A stretch of 64,000 nucleotides of DNA, taken from NCBI GenBank assembly GCA_009838645.1, contig VXRC01000038.1, positions 109,205 to 173,204 on the forward strand, in the 5' to 3' direction. Below the pieces are notes generated by a model. That model searched no databases and had not been told where the DNA came from. It worked only from the letters and a program-made list of their open reading frames with translations. Below, in pieces: positions 25,298 to 37,906 of this stretch. The stretch is from Gemmatimonadota bacterium (lineage in GTDB: Bacteria; JAAXHH01). How positions within the stretch are numbered: position 1 is the first letter of the stretch; every line of letters begins with the position of its first letter. A program made the translations under genes and the position numbers.

Positions 25298-26094
25298 AAA
25301 GTCTGAACCGCGCCCGGGCCGCAGCAAACAGCCTGGTCTGCGTGGGGCTCGATCCGGACCTGGATCGATTCCCGGAGCACCTCAGGTCGGAACCGGACGC
25401 GGTATTCGATTTCAACCGGGCGATCATCGAGCACACATCGGACCTCGTTTCGGCCTACAAGCTGAACATCGCGTTTTTCGAGGTCATGGGCTCCAGGGGT
25501 TACGAAGCGCTGGAGCGCACGCTCACGATTATACCGGATGGGGTCGTGGTCATTTGCGACTGCAAGAGGGGAGACATGGGGAACAGTGCCCGCATGTACG
25601 CAAAGGCGCTGTTCGAGCATTTCGATTTCGACGCGGTGACCGTCAATCCCTATCAGGGACGGGATTCCGTGCAGCCCTTCCTGGACTACACCGACCGGGG
25701 GGTTTTCATCCTCTGCCTGACTTCCAACGAAAGCGCGCGTGAATTTCAGTACTTGTCCGTCAACGGACACCCGCTGTACCTGGAGGTGGCCAGCGCGGCC
25801 AGGTCATGGAACACCTCCCGGAACGCGGGCCTGGTCGTGGGGGCCACACAGGCGGAATCCCTGGCGGGCATCCGCGCCGTCGCGCCCGATATGCCCTTGC
25901 TGATCCCCGGGATCGGTACCCAGGGCGGCGACCTGGAAACGGTCATCCGCGAAGGCGCCGACGAGCATGGCGGCGGGCTGCTCATCAACTCCTCCCGGAG
26001 CATCCTCTACTCCTCAGGTGGCCATGACTTCGCCGAGTCCGCCCGGGCGGCCACCCTTAGGCTCAGGGACGAGATCAACGACCTGCTGCCCTGA
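25282..26094 (+). CDS. pyrF: Orotidine-5'-phosphate decarboxylase (type 2)
   Basis: A 270-residue OMP decarboxylase that makes UMP. The length and the motif DCKRGDMGNSA (Lys and Asp of the catalytic Asp-x-Lys-x-x-Asp set, near residue 93) place it in the longer subfamily 2 found in actinobacteria and others. VCVGLDPDLDRFPE opens the barrel and PGIGTQGGD closes it. It overlaps pyrD by 16 bases. The stop codon lies inside the first unit of the downstream 17-base repeat. Confidence 0.95.
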   Translation: MSPFVESLNRARAAANSLVCVGLDPDLDRFPEHLRSEPDAVFDFNRAIIEHTSDLVSAYKLNIAFFEVMGSRGYEALERTLTIIPDGVVVICDCKRGDMGNSARMYAKALFEHFDFDAVTVNPYQGRDSVQPFLDYTDRGVFILCLTSNESAREFQYLSVNGHPLYLEVASAARSWNTSRNAGLVVGATQAESLAGIRAVAPDMPLLIPGIGTQGGDLETVIREGADEHGGGLLINSSRSILYSSGGHDFAESARAATLRLRDEINDLLP

Positions 26095-26190
26095 ACGCCC
26101 CGCGGGAATCAACGCCCCGCGCGTATAAACGCCCCGCGGGAATGAACGCCCCGCGCGAATGAACGCCCCGCGGGAATGAACGCCCCGCGC
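26094..26190. repeat. 17-bp tandem repeat between pyrF and the TrmH-type gene
   Basis: Five full 17-base units start at 26094, 26111, 26128, 26145 and 26162, with a partial sixth at 26179. Each begins AACGCCCCGCG and ends near AATG. Units alternate between CGCGGG and CGCGCG in the middle, so the higher-order period is 34 bases. The array starts at the pyrF stop and ends about 20 bases before the next ATG. Confidence 0.85.
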
Positions 26191-26210
26191 CATCCTGGAG
26201 AACCGGAGAC

Positions 26211-26762
26211 ATGGAGACGAACTTCGAGGTCCGCAGCTTCGACGCGGAGATCACGAAGGAAGCGTACGACCGGCTGCCCAAGCTGCCTCTCTACTTCGTC
26301 CTGGAAAACCTGCGCAGCGCATTCAACGTGGGCTCCATCTTCCGGACCTGCGATATCCTGCGGGTGAAGGGCCTTTTCCTGTGCGGATACACGGCCTGTC
26401 CGCCCCACGCGAAACTGGAGAAGACCGCCCTGGGCACCATCGACTACGTCCCCTGGCGTTACTTCGAAACGGCCGTCGATGCGGTCGACTACCTGCAGGA
26501 TCAGAGCATCGCGGTGTGGGCCGCCGAAACCACGTCGGAGTCGGTGTCGTACGCCGCCGCGGTGTTTCCGGACGAACTGGCCATTGTGCTCGGCAACGAA
26601 GCGCTCGGGGTGAGCCGGGACGTACTGGAGCGCTGCGACTGCCTGGTCGAGATCCCCACGCGGGGCTACAAGAATTCACTGAACGTGGCGTCCGCCTGCG
26701 CCGTCCTGGGATTCAAGGCGCTGGAGACTATGGAACGGGCGCGAGACGGTTCGGGAGGATGA
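26211..26762 (+). CDS. SpoU/TrmH-family RNA 2'-O-methyltransferase
   Basis: A 183-residue SPOUT methyltransferase. The three motifs are present: ENLRSAFNVGSIFRT near residue 29 (Asn and Arg), AIVLGNEALGVS near 125, and VEIPTRGYKNSLNVASACAV near 147 forming the knot and SAM site. It methylates ribose in tRNA or rRNA; the target base is not predictable. There is no N-terminal RNA-binding extension. An ATG at 26211 follows a CCGGAGAC site just after the 17-base repeat. Confidence 0.9.
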   Translation: METNFEVRSFDAEITKEAYDRLPKLPLYFVLENLRSAFNVGSIFRTCDILRVKGLFLCGYTACPPHAKLEKTALGTIDYVPWRYFETAVDAVDYLQDQSIAVWAAETTSESVSYAAAVFPDELAIVLGNEALGVSRDVLERCDCLVEIPTRGYKNSLNVASACAVLGFKALETMERARDGSGG

Positions 26763-26800
26763 CGCTGGTAGGTTACGGGTCGCTCGACCGTTACGGGTCG

Positions 26801-27556
26801 CTAGGGCCAGATCTTCTTGCCGACGAAGAACGGTCCGAGCGAATCGATGTACAATGCGGTCTGCTGGGTCTTGCGCATGTCCTGCACGACCCTTGACAGC
26901 GGGTAGAGTTCCTTGCCGATAAGCCCGATGACGAAGTCGTTGTCCGCCTCGTCGAGCCCGTAGCAGGCCAGGCGGATATCGTGGGCGAAGTCGGCCCGGC
27001 CGTAGGCTCGTCCGATGTGGGCGTGCTCCATCAGGATCTGGCGCTGTTCCTTGTGTTCCAGCCTCGCGAAGGCGCCGTTGCGCCGCAATGGGTACCAGAT
27101 GGCCCAGGTCCAGTCGGGATTGAGCACGGTGTTGCGCGGCCGGTGGATGAGCGATTCCATCAAATCCGGCTCGTATCCCATGGAGTAGGTCCTGCCGAGC
27201 ATCGTCATGGACCCGCGACGGTCCAGGACATCGAATGGCCGTTCCGTCAGGAGGTTCCGTACATCGGATACGAAGGTGTCGGGATCTTCGGCGAGAAACA
27301 GCACGCCGATGCCCACGGGATCGTTGACATCGAGGTACACTGCGGCGTCCAGGCCGGAATCCTTGAGCCTGGCCGCGATGTCGTTCGCCATGGTCCGGTT
27401 CTGCCGGGGCTGGCCAGGCTGGCCGGCGGATCCGGTGCCGGACAGGGTGAACACGTTGAGCTGCATATACAGCCGCGTTTCGGCCGTCTGGGGCTGCCCG
27501 TCAACGGGCGCTCCGTGTTCAAGGATGTCGGGGGTTTTCCCGGTTTCTTCACTCAC
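26801..27556 (-). CDS. hemQ: Chlorite dismutase-family protein, probable coproheme decarboxylase
   Basis: A 251-residue protein with the Cld/HemQ ferredoxin-like beta-barrel. Motifs WYPLRRNGAF, EHAHIGRAYG (proximal His region) and YGLDEADNDFVIG are typical of HemQ, which turns coproheme into haem b in the coproporphyrin-dependent pathway. GTG at 27556 with AGGGAAG before it fits the normal family length; the longer frame to 27703 would run into the hemH start. A long low-complexity stretch (residues 35-50) is odd. The divergent ferrochelatase gene strongly supports the HemQ reading over a chlorite dismutase. Confidence 0.88.
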   Translation of the reverse strand: MSEETGKTPDILEHGAPVDGQPQTAETRLYMQLNVFTLSGTGSAGQPGQPRQNRTMANDIAARLKDSGLDAAVYLDVNDPVGIGVLFLAEDPDTFVSDVRNLLTERPFDVLDRRGSMTMLGRTYSMGYEPDLMESLIHRPRNTVLNPDWTWAIWYPLRRNGAFARLEHKEQRQILMEHAHIGRAYGRADFAHDIRLACYGLDEADNDFVIGLIGKELYPLSRVVQDMRKTQQTALYIDSLGPFFVGKKIWP

Positions 27557-27582
27557 TGCGCTTCCCTGTTGCAAATTCCGCG

Positions 27583-27596
27583 ATATCACGTGATAT
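27583..27596. promoter_or_regulatory. Perfect 14-bp palindrome between hemQ and hemH
   Basis: ATATCACGTGATAT is a perfect inverted repeat, AT-rich within GC-rich surroundings. It lies in the 128-base divergent gap, 27 bases before the hemQ start and about 90 before hemH. Position and symmetry fit a dimeric repressor or activator controlling both haem genes. I cannot assign the regulator. Confidence 0.6.
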
Positions 27597-27684
27597 TCCG
27601 ATGGATCCAGCCGTGCGTAAATTACTGGCGTCGAGGTAGCATGGCAAGGAAATACGGGGTCTGAACACCATACGGGGAGGAAGC

Positions 27685-28704
27685 TTGCCGAACTACGACG
27701 CACTGCTCCTGGTATCCTTCGGAGGCCCCGAAGGCCCAGACGATGTCATCCCCTTCCTCGAGCGCGTGCTCAGGGGCCGGCGCGTCCCCCGGGAACGGAT
27801 GATGGAGGTCGCGGAACACTACCATCATTTCGGCGGGGTCAGCCCGATAAACGGCCAGAACCGCGCGCTGATCTCCGCCCTGGAGGTGGCGCTGGAAACC
27901 CGCGGCCTTTCCCTGCCGGTCTACTGGGGAAACCGGAACTGGCATCCCCTGCTTTCGGATACGGCCGGGCGCATGTCCGCGGACGGGATCCAGCGGGCGC
28001 TGGCCTTCGTCACGTCCCCGTACAGCTCCTGGTCAAACTGCAGGCAGTACCTGGAGAACATCGAGGATGCCCGTCGCGACGCGGGGTCCGGCGCACCGGT
28101 GATCGAGAAAATCAGGCCCTTTTTCAATCATCCGGGATTCATCGAAACGATGGCAGCGCGCGTTCGCTCCGCTATGGATCGCCTTCCGGAGGAACGCCGT
28201 CCGGGGGCGCACCTCGTATACACCGCCCACAGCATACCCCTGGCCATGGCCGGCGGCTGCGCGTACGAAGCGCAGCTCCGCGAAGCGTCCCGGCTCATCA
28301 GCGAGCGCGTGGGCGCGTCCTCCTGGGCGCTGACCTTCCAGAGCCGTAGCGGTCCGCCCGCCCAGCCTTGGCTGGAACCCGACGTCTGCGACTACATCCG
28401 ATGGTTCCACGAAACCGCCGCGGCGGATCAGGCGGACCGTGAAATCGTGGTGATCCCCGTGGGATTCATCTCCGACCACATGGAGGTGGCCTACGACCTG
28501 GACGTGGAAGCGCGGGCCTGCTGCGATGAACTCGGGGTGCGCATGGTCCGGGCGGAGACGGCGGGGACCCATCCCCGCTTCGTGGACATGATCGTGGAGC
28601 TCGTCGAAGAGCGGTTGTCCCCGTCGGCGGCCAGACCGGCCGTAGGCGTCCTGGGTTCCTGGCCCGATCGATGTCCGCCGGACTGCTGTCCTCTCGGCAG
28701 GTAG
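27685..28704 (+). CDS. hemH: Ferrochelatase (probably coproporphyrin ferrochelatase)
   Basis: A 339-residue ferrochelatase that inserts iron into the porphyrin. Catalytic His is in TAHSIPLAM, the conserved Glu in GFISDHMEVAYDLD, and SRSGPPAQPWLEPD is the active-site loop. TTG at 27685 follows a strong GGGGAGG site. Pairing with hemQ implies the substrate is coproporphyrin III. The C-terminus ends CPPDCCPLGR; three clustered Cys could be metal-linked, but the spacing does not match known [2Fe-2S] ferrochelatases. Confidence 0.93.
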   Translation: MPNYDALLLVSFGGPEGPDDVIPFLERVLRGRRVPRERMMEVAEHYHHFGGVSPINGQNRALISALEVALETRGLSLPVYWGNRNWHPLLSDTAGRMSADGIQRALAFVTSPYSSWSNCRQYLENIEDARRDAGSGAPVIEKIRPFFNHPGFIETMAARVRSAMDRLPEERRPGAHLVYTAHSIPLAMAGGCAYEAQLREASRLISERVGASSWALTFQSRSGPPAQPWLEPDVCDYIRWFHETAAADQADREIVVIPVGFISDHMEVAYDLDVEARACCDELGVRMVRAETAGTHPRFVDMIVELVEERLSPSAARPAVGVLGSWPDRCPPDCCPLGR

Positions 28705-28729
28705 GGCAGCGGTCGCATGCCGGTCGTCC

Positions 28730-29764
28730 TTAGTCCGGAATCCCCCACCGGTCCATGGGTACGGTGGAACGCACCCGGCGCATGCCCGCGTCGGCGAACC
28801 GGCCGAAGGCCTCCTCCGCCTCTTCGGTAAAGTCGATCACACCAGGCACGACGACCGGCGAGGTACAGTCCTCCAGCAGACAGACGCGCGCGTTCATGGA
28901 CGGTTTGCGCGCAACGAACTCCGACCGGAGATCCTCCACCGTCCACGCCACGCAGTGGCTTTTGGCCTGCCCGGCCACGATGACGGCGTCGAAGGTCATC
29001 AGGTGGTCGACCAGCGGGGTGTTCTTCACACCCAGCGGGCGGCCTTCGGCGTCCTCCGTCACTTCGGGGCGCAACGCGGAGTAGTTTTCCGTGAGGGCAT
29101 GGTTCCCCTTGATCTCGAAACGCGTCTGCCGGACCCGGGCGATGCCGTGAAAGAACACCGCTTCCTCCACGGCGGACACCAGGGCGTGGCCGATCCCCCC
29201 GAGCATGGCGTGGTAAGGCCAGATCATGAGGGGATACTTGCCGTCCCGCGTGAGGCGCCGGACGTAATGCATTGCGTAGGCGGAAAGATCGACCCGTCCG
29301 CTGTACCCGGCCTCCACGGCCGGATTGACGCGCCAGGTTCCCGCTTCCACGTCGTCAGGGGTGATGATGGTCTCGCCCCCGGTGGGATGTTCGCCGTCCC
29401 GGTCTACCCAGAACACCGGATGGAAGACCTGCTGGGCCGTGTGGGTGTCCAACGTGGGGATGACTTCCGATATGAAATGGAGATTGCGGTAGATGAAGGC
29501 GCAAAGCCGCTTGTTGTCCTCCACCGCGCCCCGGCCGCTCCGGCCTCCCACGAAGAGTTCGAACTCGGGGAGACAGAAGGTGTTCTGGCAGTCCACCAGG
29601 AGCAGCGCGGTGCGGCATTCATCTTCGACCGAGGGTCGGATGCCGTGTTCCACCGCCCAGGCGCGGGCATCGGCCGCCCGTTCTTCGTAGGGGACGCGCC
29701 AGAAGGCCTCGACGGATTCGGGCCGGTAGTGGGGCGGCAATTCGCCGGGTGGTCTATTGCACAT
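28730..29764 (-). CDS. Isochorismatase-fold hydrolase, nicotinamidase-like
   Basis: A 344-residue cysteine hydrolase. ATG at 29764 overlaps the nadE stop. The catalytic triad is visible: Asp in VDCQNTF, Lys in EIKGNHALTENYSA, and Cys in AGQAKSHCVAW. LDTHTAQQVFHP matches the Asp-His-His metal site of nicotinamidases. It is much longer than PncA (about 200 residues) because of inserts around 130-200. With nadE directly upstream it plausibly deamidates nicotinamide to feed NAD recycling; related amidases are an alternative. Confidence 0.75.
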   Translation of the reverse strand: MCNRPPGELPPHYRPESVEAFWRVPYEERAADARAWAVEHGIRPSVEDECRTALLLVDCQNTFCLPEFELFVGGRSGRGAVEDNKRLCAFIYRNLHFISEVIPTLDTHTAQQVFHPVFWVDRDGEHPTGGETIITPDDVEAGTWRVNPAVEAGYSGRVDLSAYAMHYVRRLTRDGKYPLMIWPYHAMLGGIGHALVSAVEEAVFFHGIARVRQTRFEIKGNHALTENYSALRPEVTEDAEGRPLGVKNTPLVDHLMTFDAVIVAGQAKSHCVAWTVEDLRSEFVARKPSMNARVCLLEDCTSPVVVPGVIDFTEEAEEAFGRFADAGMRRVRSTVPMDRWGIPD

Positions 29765-31805
29765 CGGGGATGCGTTCCAGGTCCGCCAGCCAGGCCGCCG
29801 GCGAAGCATCGGACGGCATCCGCCAGTCGCCGCGGGGAGAGATGCAGGTCATGCCGACCTTGGGTCCTTCGGGCAGGCAATTCCGTTTGAACTGGTTCTG
29901 GAAGAAGCGGACGATGAAGACGCGGAGCCAGGCCTTGATTTCAGGGAGTCCGTACTTGCCCTCGAAGGAGTGCAGCGCCATCCGGGCGATCCGGGAAGGC
30001 GAAAAGCCGAAACGCAGGAAGTAGTAGATGAAGAAGTCGTGCAGCTCGTAAGGCCCGATCTCTTCTTCGGTTTTCTGTGCGATCTCGCGATCGCTCGGGG
30101 GCAGCAGTTCCGGCGAAATGGGCGTATCGAGGATGTCCAGCAGTACCTCGCGGACCTCCGGCTCCTCCTCGAAGACCTCGTCGGCCGTCCAGTTGATCAG
30201 ATAGGAAATGAGGGTCTTGGGTATCCCGGCGTTGACTCCGTAGTGGCTGGCGTGGTCACCGAACATGGTGCACCAGCCCAGCGCCAGTTCCGAAAGGTCT
30301 CCCGTGCCGAGCACGATGCCCCTGACCTGGGCGGCCGTGGCGAGTTCCTCCAGCTTCCGCGTCCAAGCCTGGGTGTTCTCGTAGACAAGGTCTTTCTTGT
30401 CTTCCGAATGCTCGATGTCCCCGAAGAACTTCCGCACCGCGGGTTTGATGTCGATCTCACGGAACGTGGCGCCGACGGCGCGGATCAGGGCGCAGGCGTT
30501 CGCGTAGGTACGCTCCGTGGTGCCCAGTCCCGGCATGGTCAGGGCCACGATGCGGGACCTGGGCAGACCTAGAAGATCCATGGTGTGCACCGCCACGTTC
30601 AGGGCGTGGGTCGAATCCTGGCCGCCGGAGACCGCCACGACGACGCGCTGGGCGTCTTCGGGCAGCGATCTGAGCTTGGTCGCCAGCCCGGTGGACTGGA
30701 TCATGAATACCTCGCGGCATCGCTGGCTGCGTTCGGCCGGATTCTGGGGTACGAAGGGATGAGCGGGTATGTCGCGATGGAAGGTCCGATGCGCCTGTTC
30801 ACGGCCCCTTTCCGTGGTATCGGTATCCGCATCCCCGGCCTGACCGGACCGGAAGCCCGGCAACGAGACGGACCGCCAGGATGACTTGTAATCCATGGCG
30901 TTCTGCCGGAACGAGCCCTGGACGCCGCGCTCCAGCACCAGCGCCTCCACGTCCACGTCCGCCGTGATGCAGGTCCCGTCCAGTTGAAAGCGTTCTGTTT
31001 TGGCCAGCATGTAACCGCGCTCGGTGATGAACCCGTGGCCGTCCCATACCACGTCCATGGTCGATTCCCCGAAACCCGCCGCGGCGTACATGTGTACGGC
31101 CTCGTTGCGTCCCGATGAGGCCAGGATGAGGTCTTCGCGGTACTGCGCTTTGCCGATGACGATGTTCGAAGCGGAGAGATTGGCGAGTATGGTCGCCCCC
31201 GCCAGCGCCGCCCGGCTGGCCGGGGGGACCGGCACCCAGTCGTCTTCGCAGATCGTCGGGTAGATCACCACCCTGGGATCATCCGTGCGCAGGAGCACGT
31301 CGGTTCCGAAAGACGCGTCCCGGCCGCAGAGGGATACGGTCTCCGTCTGGGCCTCCGCCGCCCGGGCGAAGTACCGCGTCTCGTAGAATTCGCGGTACTG
31401 GGGAAGGTAGGTCTTGGGCGTTACCGCCAGGATTTTCCCGCGACTGGCGGTAACCGCGACGTTGAAGACCGCGTGGTCCAGCCGCAGCGGCATGCCGAAG
31501 CTGAAGGTCAGGTCGTGCCCCTCCGTGCCGGCGAGTATCGCATCCAGGGCCTCCAGGGCGCCTTCCAGCAGCGACTGGGAGTGGAAGAGGTCGGCGCAGG
31601 TATAGCCGGTGAGACTCAATTCGGGGAAGAGGACGTAGGAAGCCCCCTGCTCACCGGCCGCTTCGATCTGCTCGAGGTGATGGGCCACGTTCTCCGCGGG
31701 ATCGCCCACGCGTATGCGGGGTACGGCGATGGCCAGCCGGACGAAGCCGTGGCTGCGAATGTCGAGGAACTGGTCGGGTGAAAACATCGGGGCCATGGTC
31801 ACCAT
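29754..31805 (-). CDS. nadE: Glutamine-dependent NAD+ synthetase
   Basis: About 683 residues from ATG 31805; ATGs at 31796 and 31787 are equally possible, and an extension to 31889 is open but unlikely. The N-terminal nitrilase-type glutaminase domain has Glu in FPELSLTGY, Lys in PKTYLPQYREFYE and Cys in TICEDDW. The C-terminal synthetase has the pyrophosphate loop AVSGGQDSTHA and GTGDLSELALGW. It makes NAD from nicotinate adenine dinucleotide, ATP and glutamine. A low-complexity linker (about 320-365) joins the domains. Confidence 0.95.
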   Translation of the reverse strand: MVTMAPMFSPDQFLDIRSHGFVRLAIAVPRIRVGDPAENVAHHLEQIEAAGEQGASYVLFPELSLTGYTCADLFHSQSLLEGALEALDAILAGTEGHDLTFSFGMPLRLDHAVFNVAVTASRGKILAVTPKTYLPQYREFYETRYFARAAEAQTETVSLCGRDASFGTDVLLRTDDPRVVIYPTICEDDWVPVPPASRAALAGATILANLSASNIVIGKAQYREDLILASSGRNEAVHMYAAAGFGESTMDVVWDGHGFITERGYMLAKTERFQLDGTCITADVDVEALVLERGVQGSFRQNAMDYKSSWRSVSLPGFRSGQAGDADTDTTERGREQAHRTFHRDIPAHPFVPQNPAERSQRCREVFMIQSTGLATKLRSLPEDAQRVVVAVSGGQDSTHALNVAVHTMDLLGLPRSRIVALTMPGLGTTERTYANACALIRAVGATFREIDIKPAVRKFFGDIEHSEDKKDLVYENTQAWTRKLEELATAAQVRGIVLGTGDLSELALGWCTMFGDHASHYGVNAGIPKTLISYLINWTADEVFEEEPEVREVLLDILDTPISPELLPPSDREIAQKTEEEIGPYELHDFFIYYFLRFGFSPSRIARMALHSFEGKYGLPEIKAWLRVFIVRFFQNQFKRNCLPEGPKVGMTCISPRGDWRMPSDASPAAWLADLERIPDVQ

Positions 31806-31960
31806 ATTCCGCAGCGATTCATTGCGTACCGGCACGATCCGGCATCCCGGCCAGCGGTCCCTGCCGCACGCCGGCAGGCTGACCGTCACGAAAAAGATAA
31901 GGGATCAGCGATTGGACAGGCAAGACGCAATTTACGGCGCACCAACGGGTTCCGGGGCCG

Positions 31961-32845
31961 TCATTCCTTCTCGATCAGCCGGCCTTTCGCGTCATGGCCG
32001 ACCTCCACGGTGTCCCGGCCCTGCCTCCTTCTGCCCATCCTGTCCCGGTACCGCAGGGGCATTTCCCGGCGGCGCCAGGCGAGGAATCCGCGCTCATGCC
32101 GGTCCCGGTTCCGATGCGACGGCGGCGCCGGAATGGCGATGGTCCCATGCGTGATGGCGGTCTTCTTGCGGGACAGGGCGACGATTTCCCCCTTGCTCGC
32201 GATCAGCGTGACGCCGACGTTGGCTTCGACGATGGGTACGCCGTTCTCACGCGCACGGGCGAGCACGGCCCGGTCCTGGGCGCGGGCCGTCGACCCGAAG
32301 GAAGGAATGAGCAGGTAGCGGGCGCCGTCGAGCACCGGTATGCGGGCGATATCGGGGTTCCACCGATCGTTGCAGATGACCATGCCGGCCCGGCCGAAGG
32401 GGGTGTCGAAGGCGCGACTCCGCTTGCCGAGGCGGTTGAACCACCACGACCGGTGATGGCCCTCGGCCAGCTGCATCTTGTGGTACTTGCCGCGCAGCCG
32501 TCCCCGCTGGTCGAGGAATGCCGCGCAGTTGTAGACTTCGCCCCCGATCCGCTCGGCAAGGCCGAAGGCGAGGCACATGTTCAACGATCTCGCGAGTTCC
32601 CGGAACCGCCCGATGACCGGGCTGCGCATGGTCAGCGAGACGCGGTTCATTTCATCCGGTGAGATCTCTCCATCGAAGATTTCGTTGACCACGTAGCCTT
32701 CCAGCACGCCCTCCGGCGCGACGGCGAGTTCGGCCCCGCCGGCCGCCGCCTCTCGAAACATCTCTTCCAGCCGGACCGCGTTGCCCTGCAGGTCCAGCTT
32801 GACCGGTTTGAACGAGATCGCCGCGACGCGCACCTCTCTGAACAT
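31961..32845 (-). CDS. Nitrilase-superfamily carbon-nitrogen hydrolase
   Basis: A 294-residue amidase-like enzyme. ATG at 32845 follows GGAGG and is preferred to the longer frame. The triad is Glu in VAPEGVLEGY, Lys in GKYHKMQL and Cys in MVICNDRWNP. The C-terminal 50 residues are very basic (HRNRDRHERGF, RRRQGRD), beyond the normal fold. It lies 155 bases upstream of nadE on the same strand and may take part in nitrogen release from amides, but the substrate is unknown. Confidence 0.85.
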   Translation of the reverse strand: MFREVRVAAISFKPVKLDLQGNAVRLEEMFREAAAGGAELAVAPEGVLEGYVVNEIFDGEISPDEMNRVSLTMRSPVIGRFRELARSLNMCLAFGLAERIGGEVYNCAAFLDQRGRLRGKYHKMQLAEGHHRSWWFNRLGKRSRAFDTPFGRAGMVICNDRWNPDIARIPVLDGARYLLIPSFGSTARAQDRAVLARARENGVPIVEANVGVTLIASKGEIVALSRKKTAITHGTIAIPAPPSHRNRDRHERGFLAWRRREMPLRYRDRMGRRRQGRDTVEVGHDAKGRLIEKE

Positions 32846-32933
32846 GTTTCGCCTCCAGTTTACAGGCTTGAAGCATTGCGGTTTTGCGACTAACTCAATA
32901 TATTGCGCCCGATCGCGTCTTCGCAACGGTGGC

Positions 32934-33086
32934 ATGATCTACCCCGCGATCTACACAATGGACGAGCGGTTTTCCGCGATGGACGACAAAACCGATAAGC
33001 GGATTTCCGTCGCCGCCAACAAGCTCCTGCTGGCGCTGGTCGTCATCGCCGGATCCATCATCGCCAGTCTGCTGTACACCTCATGA
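32934..33086 (+). CDS. Predicted 50-residue membrane micro-protein upstream of queC
   Basis: A short frame ending at TGA 33084-33086. Candidate ATGs are 32934, 32958 and 32979; none has a strong ribosome site. The C-terminal half is a single hydrophobic helix ([20 protein letters not shown]); the N-terminal half is charged. The stop overlaps an in-frame queC ATG at 33083 (ATGA), suggesting coupling. Confidence is limited by size and lack of a known family. Confidence 0.4.
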   Translation: MIYPAIYTMDERFSAMDDKTDKRISVAANKLLLALVVIAGSIIASLLYTS

Positions 33087-33100
33087 AGGATAGGACCGCC

Positions 33101-33781
33101 ATGAAGGCTGCCGTCGTCCTGCTCAGCGGCGGGGTCGATTCGGCGACCACGCTCGCCATGGCCCGGCACGATGGATTCGCGTGCCACGCCATCACCTTCG
33201 ACTACGGCCAGCGGCACCGGTTCGAACTCGCCGCGGCCAAGAAGGTCGCCGCGGCCATGGGGGTGGGACGCCACGTGACCATACCCTTCGACCTGCGGGC
33301 CATCGGCGGGTCCGCGCTGACGGACGACATCCCCGTGCCCAGGGACCAGGATCCCGAGACCATGGCCGGGCAGATCCCGTCCACCTACGTCCCCGCCCGC
33401 AACACCATCTTCCTTTCCTTCGCGCTGGGCTGGGCCGAAGTGCTCGGCGCATTCGACCTGTACATCGGCGCCAACGCCATCGATTACAGCGGTTATCCCG
33501 ACTGCCGTCCCGAGTATATCGCGGCCTTCGAACAACTGGCCAACCTGGCCACGCGCGCGGGGGTGACCGGCGAGGGCAGGTTCAACATCCACGCGCCGCT
33601 CATCGAAATGTCCAAGGCCGATATCCTGCGTACCGGCGTCCGGCTCGGAGTGGACTACGCCCTCACGACCAGTTGTTACGACCCGGCGGACGACGGGGCG
33701 GCCTGCGCCAGTTGCGACGCCTGCATCCTGCGGCGAAACGGGTTCGAAGAAGCCGGTATCGAGGATCCGACGCGATACGCC

Positions 33782-33787
<6 letters not shown>
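33101..33787 (+). CDS. queC: 7-cyano-7-deazaguanine synthase
   Basis: A 228-residue preQ0 synthase in the queuosine pathway, ATP-dependent, cytoplasmic. [16 protein letters not shown] is the N-type PP-loop. The zinc site is in [17 protein letters not shown] (Cys residues near 196-212). ATG at 33101 is chosen because AAGGATAGGA precedes it and the product then starts like other QueC; ATG at 33083 is the alternative. No other queuosine gene is in the window. Its 3' end overlaps hrpA on the other strand by six bases. Confidence 0.95.

Positions 33788-37905
<4,118 letters not shown>

Positions 37906-37906
<1 letters not shown>

Noticed and set aside
26801..27556. Chlorite dismutase for perchlorate respiration
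   Set aside because: No perchlorate reductase genes; pairing with ferrochelatase points to HemQ instead.
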